Source of the DNA: JAZNUH01 sp045592225
Lineage (GTDB): Bacteria > Bacillota > Clostridia > UMGS1883 > UMGS1540
Direction: 5' to 3'
NCBI GenBank assembly: GCA_045592225.1
Contig: JAZNUH010000116.1
Span: forward strand, 1 to 27,907
Length of the DNA: 27,907 nucleotides
The notes under the pieces were generated by a model, which searched no databases, was not told where the DNA came from, and was given only the letters and a program-made list of their open reading frames with translations. Position 1 is the first letter of the stretch, and each line of letters opens with the position of its first letter. The position numbers were made by a program, and so were the translations under genes. Below are positions 23,825 through 27,907 of this stretch, one piece after another.

Positions 23825-24302
23825 GCTCGCTGATTATTTCATTTATCTTTTGTTCAATCTCGTCATGCGTCAAACCCTTTGCCAGTACCAGCTCACTGGT
23901 AAGAATCTGCTTGGCATTGGAGAGCATTTTACGTTCTCCTGTAGAAAGACCTTTTTTCTTATCTCTGCACATAAGCATTTTTACAACACGGGCAACCTCA
24001 TAAATGTCTCCACTTTTTATCTTGAGCATATTTTCGCGGTAACGCTTGTTCCAGCTGAGGTCACATTCAGCATCAAAATCCTTAAATGACGCAAAAACAT
24101 TATCCGCCTCCGCACCGTCGATTATGTTTCTTATGCCTATCTCTTCAACGTTCAGCATGGGAATCATAACCTTCATATCGCCCATAGGCATTTTCATCAC
24201 ATAGTATTTCTGAGTTACTCCCAGGATTTCCTTTTCCTCAATTGCCTCAATTACGCCTGCCCCGTACATTGGGTAGACAATCTTATCACCAATGCTATAC
24301 AT
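23817..24302 (-). CDS. CarD/CdnL-family RNA polymerase-binding transcription regulator
   Basis: 161 residues from the ATG at 24302. The N-terminal 60 residues are a CarD/TRCF RNA polymerase-interaction domain (YSIGDKIVYPMYGAGVIEAIEEKEILG, here read in parts). An all-helical C-terminal domain follows (about 70-161: SWNKRYRENMLKIKSGD, RDKKKGLSTGERKML). Proteins of this type bind the RNA polymerase beta subunit and tune open-complex stability. An upstream ATG at 24311 abuts GGGGG. The one at 24302 is 9 nt from it and gives the family's usual start, M-aromatic-x-IGDK. It is a single-gene unit with a consensus promoter, about 90-nt leader and terminator. Confidence 0.92.
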   Translation of the reverse strand: MYSIGDKIVYPMYGAGVIEAIEEKEILGVTQKYYVMKMPMGDMKVMIPMLNVEEIGIRNIIDGAEADNVFASFKDFDAECDLSWNKRYRENMLKIKSGDIYEVARVVKMLMCRDKKKGLSTGERKMLSNAKQILTSELVLAKGLTHDEIEQKINEIISELD

Positions 24303-24344
24303 ATCGGTCATCCCCCTGTTCTTAAGCCGGATGGTTTACGCTTT

Positions 24345-24377
24345 TTAAATTATTCCTGCACCCAAAACACCGTACAT
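24345..24377 (-). CDS. Possible 10-codon leader peptide upstream of the carD-like gene
   Basis: In the carD leader, GGAG is followed after 9 nt by ATG and a short frame encoding MYGVLGAGII and a TAA stop. The frame ends about 40 nt before carD. The spacing is good for initiation. The codons show no run of one amino acid that would suggest classical attenuation. It may be chance in a leader of this length. Confidence 0.25.
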   Translation of the reverse strand: MYGVLGAGII

Positions 24378-24402
24378 TGCAACCAACTCCGTCTATGTGT
24401 TT

Positions 24403-24431
24403 ATTATACAACAAATCCTTGCATTTGTCAA
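24403..24431 (-). promoter_or_regulatory. Consensus sigma-A promoter of the carD-like gene
   Basis: Perfect TTGACA (24431-24426), 17-bp spacer and perfect TATAAT (24408-24403) on the minus strand. Expected start point near 24396, leaving about 90 nt of leader before the carD ATG. The abrB terminator lies about 40 nt upstream, so the unit is well insulated. Confidence 0.9.
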
Positions 24432-24468
24432 AGTTAATTTCCATTTAAACTAATTTTTATTCACCAAC

Positions 24469-24495
24469 AAAAAAACGGGGTGTTTTTGACACCCC
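24469..24495 (-). terminator. Rho-independent terminator of the abrB-like gene
   Basis: 7-bp GC-rich stem GGGGTGT / ACACCCC (24477-24495) with a 5-nt loop. On the minus strand it is followed by G and a run of seven T. It lies about 10 nt after the abrB-like stop. Confidence 0.9.
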
Positions 24496-24504
24496 GGATA
24501 TTTT

Positions 24505-24744
24505 TTATTTTTTGAGTTCTGCCGCACAAGCCGGACAAATATTTTTTCCCTTATAGATAAACACATCCTTGGCATCTCCGCAGAAAATGCATGCAGGCTC
24601 ATATTTTTTAAGGACTATCATATTCCCGTCAACATAAATTTCAAGTGCGTCTTTTTCGGCAATATCAAGATTTCTTCTGAGTTCAATAGGAAGAACCACT
24701 CTGCCCAGTTCATCAACTCTTCTTACAATACCCGTAGATTTCAT
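24505..24744 (-). CDS. AbrB/SpoVT-like transition-state regulator with C-terminal zinc ribbon
   Basis: 79 residues. Residues 1-50 are an AbrB-type swapped-hairpin DNA-binding domain (STGIVRRVDELGRVVLPIELRRNL, read in parts; then LEIYVDGNMIVLKKYEP). Residues 52-73 carry CxxC-x14-CxxC (Cys52, Cys55, Cys70, Cys73), a small zinc ribbon seen in clostridial AbrB homologues. It probably acts as a dimer or tetramer repressor or transition-state regulator; targets cannot be read. It has a consensus promoter, an AGGAGG ribosome binding site and a strong terminator, so it is a single-gene unit. It is divergent from spmA, with the two starts 134 bp apart. Confidence 0.93.
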   Translation of the reverse strand: MKSTGIVRRVDELGRVVLPIELRRNLDIAEKDALEIYVDGNMIVLKKYEPACIFCGDAKDVFIYKGKNICPACAAELKK

Positions 24745-24773
24745 TTTCTCTGCCTCCTCCTTTGTTTTATCAT

Positions 24774-24802
24774 ATTATAACATCCAATTGTATTTTTGTC
24801 AA
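24774..24802 (-). promoter_or_regulatory. Consensus sigma-A promoter of the abrB-like gene
   Basis: Perfect TTGACA (24802-24797), 17-bp spacer and perfect TATAAT (24779-24774) on the minus strand, about 30 nt before the abrB ATG. The AGGAGG ribosome binding site follows. Expected start point near 24767. Confidence 0.92.
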
Positions 24803-24878
24803 CAAATTTTACAATATTTTCTATTTTTTCGTCAAAACTTCTGTGCTATCCTACCCGCGTTTTTTCATATATATTACC

Positions 24879-25451
24879 ATGCTTAACTTTATTTGGGCAG
24901 GTATGATGCTGCTCTCTGTAATAACATCATTTTTCACCGGAAAAACCACCGAAGTAGCTGCCGCCGCTGTCACAGGAACAACCGACGGTGTACAGCTTGT
25001 AATACAACTTGCCGGCATAATGTGCTTTTGGGGCGGGCTTATGTCTGTTGCTGAAAAAACTGGGCTTATAAATGCCCTGGCAAAGCTTATGCGCCCGCTT
25101 ACAAAACGGCTCTTCCCTGATGTGCCGTCCGAATCTCCGGCAATGAACGCAATTATTATGAATATTTCTGCTAATATGCTGGGAATGAATAATGCCGCCA
25201 CCCCCCTCGGGTTGCGCGCAATGAGTGAGCTTGACCGCCTTTCACAAAGCCGGCGCGCATCAAATGCCATGTGTATGTTTGTAACAATTAATACTGCTTC
25301 GGTTCAGCTTATTCCCTCAACAATTATTGCTCTGCGTACCGCTGCAGGCTCGGCTTGCCCCTCGGATATAATTGTTCCGGTGTGGTTTGCATCTGCTATT
25401 TCACTGATTGCCGCTGTTGTTTCTGCAAAAATACTGGAAAGGAAAGGCTGA
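24879..25451 (+). CDS. spmA: Spore maturation protein A
   Basis: 190 residues from the ATG at 24879, which starts MLNFIWAGMMLLSV, the usual SpmA N-terminus. Several membrane segments are visible (about 1-17, 43-60, 155-185), with a conserved NMLGMNNAATPLGLRAM core. SpmA and SpmB form paired nucleoside-recognition-like (Gate domain) membrane proteins needed for full spore core dehydration. A longer in-frame TTG at 24762 would overlap the abrB ribosome binding site and adds an unlike N-terminus, so it was rejected. No Shine-Dalgarno sequence precedes the ATG (upstream bases CATATATATTACC). I saw no sigma-A promoter; a sporulation sigma factor is expected. Confidence 0.95.
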   Translation: MLNFIWAGMMLLSVITSFFTGKTTEVAAAAVTGTTDGVQLVIQLAGIMCFWGGLMSVAEKTGLINALAKLMRPLTKRLFPDVPSESPAMNAIIMNISANMLGMNNAATPLGLRAMSELDRLSQSRRASNAMCMFVTINTASVQLIPSTIIALRTAAGSACPSDIIVPVWFASAISLIAAVVSAKILERKG

Positions 25452-25454
25452 TAC

Positions 25455-25976
25455 ATGAATTTTATTTCTTCCATGGCAATCCCTTTTATGATAGCTATTA
25501 TCATTTCATGCGCTCTTTTACGTGGGGTTCCCGTCTATGATACCTTTGTAAAAGGTGCTGCTGAGAGTATAAAATCTGTCATCAGAACAGTTCCTTCTAT
25601 CATTGCTCTTGTCACTGCAATTGCTATGCTCCGTGCCTCGGGTGCATTAGAGCTTATCTGCCACGCAATTTCTCCCATAGCGAAATTCTTTTCCTTTCCC
25701 GAAGAGGCGCTCCCTCTTGCTCTGCTCCGTCCCGTATCGGGCAGCGGCAGTACCGCACTTTTGCAAAATATCTTCACCACCGCAGGACCTGACAGCCATG
25801 CAGGTCTTGTAGCATCGGTTATATGTGGGGCGGGTGAAACAACATTTTATACAATGAGCGTTTATTACGCCGTTACGCGCGTAAGCAATACACGCCACAC
25901 CCTTAAATCATCTCTAGTTGCAGATGTAGCCAGTGTTATAGCAGGCGCCGCTTCTGTTCTCATTTTTCTATATTAA
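25455..25976 (+). CDS. spmB: Spore maturation protein B
   Basis: 173-residue polytopic membrane protein, the partner of SpmA. Family features: AIPFMIAIIISCALLRGVPVYDTFVKGA (in parts), TVPSIIALVTAIAMLRASG, LLRPVSGSGSTALL and GAGETTFYTMSVYYA. The length is normal. The ATG lies 3 nt after the spmA stop, with AAAGG 7 nt upstream, so the two are co-transcribed. The 3' end converges on gpr and overlaps it by 9 nt, so neither gene has a terminator before the other begins. Confidence 0.96.
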   Translation: MNFISSMAIPFMIAIIISCALLRGVPVYDTFVKGAAESIKSVIRTVPSIIALVTAIAMLRASGALELICHAISPIAKFFSFPEEALPLALLRPVSGSGSTALLQNIFTTAGPDSHAGLVASVICGAGETTFYTMSVYYAVTRVSNTRHTLKSSLVADVASVIAGAASVLIFLY

Positions 25977-26939
25977 AAATTCATTTATCTCCTGTAGGGT
26001 TATTCCTTTATGCAAACACAGATTTATGCCGTTTGCCACCACCTTTGAAACACGTCCCGCTACACTGTCAATATCGGTTGTGGTTACCATAAGACCACCC
26101 GTGCACTCCGGCATAATCTCGCTTATAAGTCTGTGCTTTTCTTCCCTGTCAATATTTTTAAGACTGTCACAGGTTTTGCTTTTACAATCGCTGTTTACAA
26201 TGCTGTCTATCACCTTGTCTATGGCATCATTGGCTACCGTTGCCGCATCTATCACCATTGGTACACCCACCGCAATAACCGGCACGCCAAGAGTTTCAAA
26301 GGATATTGCCTGTCGGTGATTTCCCACCCCGCTGCCGGGGTTTATTCCCGTATCGGTAATTTGTACCGTTTTGTTTATTCTATCAATGCTGCGCGATGCC
26401 AGTGCATCCACGGCAATTATAATATCCGGTTTTATTTTTTCTGTAACTCCCCTTATAACCTCACCTGTTTCCATGCCTGTAATTCCAAGCACCCCGGGCG
26501 CCAGAGCACATACCGATGCAAGCCCCTCTCCGTTAAAGCCCTGAACGTGCGAAAAAAGATGTCTTGTAACCACCAGATTTGCAACTGTTCTTGGTCCTAA
26601 GGAATCAGGCGTTATTCTGCTGTTTCCAAGTCCCACCACCAGCGTTACCGCGTGGTCATGAGGGCTTACAAGTGACGCGAGTTCCCTTGCCACTGCCTGA
26701 GAGCAGGCCTCTGTAAATCCGCTGTCATTTCCACCCATCTCCGGCATTTCAAGTGTAATATAACTGCCTATTCTTTTACCTATTGCCTGCTCTCCTTCGT
26801 TGTTTATTACCTGTACGCGTGTCACCTTTATGCGTGAGTCTCCCGAAATTTCAATTTTCACTCCGGGCACCTCCACGCCTGACTCCTTCATGTATAACTC
26901 TCTTGCCTCAAGAGCAAGATCTGTTCTCACTTCAAACAA
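25968..26939 (-). CDS. gpr: Germination protease GPR (degrades small acid-soluble spore proteins)
   Basis: 323 residues. GPR is an aspartic-type (A25) endopeptidase made as a zymogen in the forespore; it cleaves SASPs at germination. The N-terminus MFEVRTDLALEA contains the TD-LA autoprocessing site after Asp7, so the propeptide is only 7 residues against about 15 in Bacillus megaterium. Asp112 (TPDSLGP) and Asp178 (AVDALAS) are 66 residues apart, the same spacing as the essential Asp127 and Asp193 of the Bacillus enzyme. VVGLGNSRITPD and GINPGSGVGNHR are further signatures. The start is TTG at 26939 with GGAGGT 9 nt upstream; a GTG four codons on has no suitable site. The ribosome binding site sits partly in a hairpin. 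Confidence 0.96.
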   Translation of the reverse strand: MFEVRTDLALEARELYMKESGVEVPGVKIEISGDSRIKVTRVQVINNEGEQAIGKRIGSYITLEMPEMGGNDSGFTEACSQAVARELASLVSPHDHAVTLVVGLGNSRITPDSLGPRTVANLVVTRHLFSHVQGFNGEGLASVCALAPGVLGITGMETGEVIRGVTEKIKPDIIIAVDALASRSIDRINKTVQITDTGINPGSGVGNHRQAISFETLGVPVIAVGVPMVIDAATVANDAIDKVIDSIVNSDCKSKTCDSLKNIDREEKHRLISEIMPECTGGLMVTTTDIDSVAGRVSKVVANGINLCLHKGITLQEINEFLI

Positions 26940-26980
26940 AAAACTAATACCTCCGCCTTATTGTTTTGGTATTAGTTTTT
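26937..26980 (-). terminator. Terminator-like hairpin whose 3' arm overlaps the gpr ribosome binding site
   Basis: A perfect 13-bp inverted repeat: AAAAACTAATACC (26939-26951 on the plus strand) and GGTATTAGTTTTT (26968-26980), with a 16-nt loop. On the minus strand it lies about 25 nt after the SGNH hydrolase stop, and its 3' arm ends in a T-run. The gpr Shine-Dalgarno GGAGGT (26954-26949) is half in the loop and half in the 3' arm, and the gpr TTG begins at the last stem base. It may terminate the upstream transcript, block gpr translation, or both. Confidence 0.6.
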
Positions 26981-27004
26981 GTTTTTTATATTAGTTTATT
27001 CTTT

Positions 27005-27907
27005 TTATTTTTCAAGGAACATTTCCACAGCCCTGCCAATCACCTCATACATTCTCCAGAAGCCAAGGTCGTTGGGGTGGCATCCGTCGGTAGTACATTC
27101 ATCGTGACCGAGGCCACCAAAAAGGCTGTCACCGTCAATAAAGTATACATTTTTGTCACCGCTGTTTATTGCGTTCATATATGTTGTATAAGCTATATTT
27201 CTCCTTTCAACCGCCTCGCGGATATTGTCCCAGTTATTAAAGTCGGGGCGTGTAACAAATATAACAGGAAGCTCCGGCTTTGCCGCTCTCATCTTTTTAA
27301 ACAGCTTTTCGTGAGTATTGCGGTATGCTTCTGCAGAAACAGAATTGTAGTCATAGTCACAAACCAGCATACTTACATCAAGGGTTGTCATATAATCAAC
27401 CATAGGGTCTTCACCATGAGCACCGCCCGAAAAACCAAGATTTATAAAATCGGTATCAAGATATTTGGATATAAGTGCAGGATAACAGCTTCCGGGATGG
27501 GATGAGCATCCTCCCTGTGTTATGGAAGAACCATAAAACAAAACAGGCTTTTTGTACTTGTACTCGTTGCCCTTTTCCAGTCTGTAACCCTTTTTGATAC
27601 CGATATATAACTCGTCAACCGGATTATACAGGGGCATATTTATTATAATATCATTGAGCTTTTCACGCAAACGGGTATCTCTCAGCTCTATAACGGACTC
27701 ATAGCCGCCATCTGCACTTACATCTGCTCGGGGTGGCATAAATCCCGCGATGTATTTTTTGTTAACATAAAGGTCGGGACAGGCAGAACCTAAAACCTGC
27801 TGATTGATTCCTATACTCCAGTAGCTTGTTTCAAGCTTTATTGCAATACAGGGGGAATCGGTTTTAAATCTAACACGTCCACCCGACGGACATTTGTACA
27901 GAGCCTT
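27005..27907 (-). CDS. SGNH/GDSL-family hydrolase, C-terminal part; gene runs off the right edge
   Basis: At least 301 residues are in frame to the window edge, so the start is not seen. The N-terminal visible part (about 1-60) reads as a small beta domain with a CPDLYVNKKY segment resembling the GxDLY motif found before GDSL-like hydrolase domains. The hydrolase part has the block I nucleophile Ser in YGSSITQGG, a block II glycine in NLGFSGGAHG, and the block V Asp-His pair in DGCHPND. This fits an esterase or carbohydrate deacetylase-type enzyme; the substrate is unknown. An internal ATG at 27739 exists, but the open frame continues upstream and carries family sequence. The stop is 65 nt before the gpr start. 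Confidence 0.85.
   Translation of the reverse strand, partial: KALYKCPSGGRVRFKTDSPCIAIKLETSYWSIGINQQVLGSACPDLYVNKKYIAGFMPPRADVSADGGYESVIELRDTRLREKLNDIIINMPLYNPVDELYIGIKKGYRLEKGNEYKYKKPVLFYGSSITQGGCSSHPGSCYPALISKYLDTDFINLGFSGGAHGEDPMVDYMTTLDVSMLVCDYDYNSVSAEAYRNTHEKLFKKMRAAKPELPVIFVTRPDFNNWDNIREAVERRNIAYTTYMNAINSGDKNVYFIDGDSLFGGLGHDECTTDGCHPNDLGFWRMYEVIGRAVEMFLEK

Noticed and set aside
24762..24878. Longer spmA from a TTG start
   Set aside because: The extra 39 residues are not SpmA-like and the TTG overlaps the abrB ribosome binding site region on the other strand.
24851..25270. 139-codon open frame on the minus strand
   Set aside because: Antisense to spmA, which has clear family sequence and a normal length.

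Overview
This 27.9 kb window is chromosomal core sequence from an endospore-forming member of the class Clostridia (Bacillota). The evidence is three sporulation genes (spmA, spmB and the germination protease gpr), a sepF-ylmH-divIVA division cluster, an AbrB-type regulator with a zinc ribbon, a CarD-type regulator, short intergenic gaps, AGGAGG-like ribosome binding sites and sigma-A promoters with 17-bp spacers. Both edges cut genes. I found no tRNA, rRNA, CRISPR array, insertion sequence, prophage or integrase, and no gene-free stretch longer than about 200 bases.

Layout. Nearly everything is on the minus strand; only spmA-spmB is on the plus strand. Read in the direction of transcription (right to left): (a) 27907-27005, a partial SGNH/GDSL hydrolase; (b) 26939-25968, gpr, convergent with spmA-spmB (24879-25976, +); (c) 24744-24505, abrB-like gene with consensus promoter and terminator; (d) 24302-23817, carD-like gene with consensus promoter and a possible 10-codon leader ORF; (e) 23706-21211, ispDF fusion and pgi, with a promoter embedded in the carD terminator; (f) 21101-20679, a small P-loop NTPase of unknown role with its own promoter and terminator; (g) 20611 to the left edge, 17 genes with no intergenic gap above about 50 nt: thrC, a metallophosphoesterase, a cell-surface polysaccharide block (two left-handed beta-helix acyltransferases, MurJ-like flippase, GT4 glycosyltransferase, DUF4330 protein, O-antigen-ligase-like protein, GT4-CsaB fusion), mutS, mutL, miaA, a HlyD-like membrane protein, yggS, sepF, ylmH, divIVA and ileS (5' part only).

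How the genes work together. The polysaccharide block holds transferases, a lipid-linked precursor flippase, a polymerase/ligase-type membrane protein and a pyruvyl transferase. This fits a pyruvylated secondary cell-wall polymer of the kind that anchors SLH-domain surface proteins (inference). mutS-mutL-miaA is a common bacterial grouping for mismatch repair and tRNA modification. The yggS-sepF-ylmH-divIVA-ileS order is the classical Gram-positive ylm division cluster, here without ylmG and preceded by a HlyD-like gene.

No clearly new multi-gene system is visible. The points most worth a second look are regulatory: the gpr ribosome binding site lies partly inside a terminator-like hairpin, the ispDF promoter overlaps the carD terminator, spmA has no Shine-Dalgarno sequence, and carD has a possible leader peptide. 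The GT4-CsaB fusion and the small conserved P-loop protein are the most interesting proteins.
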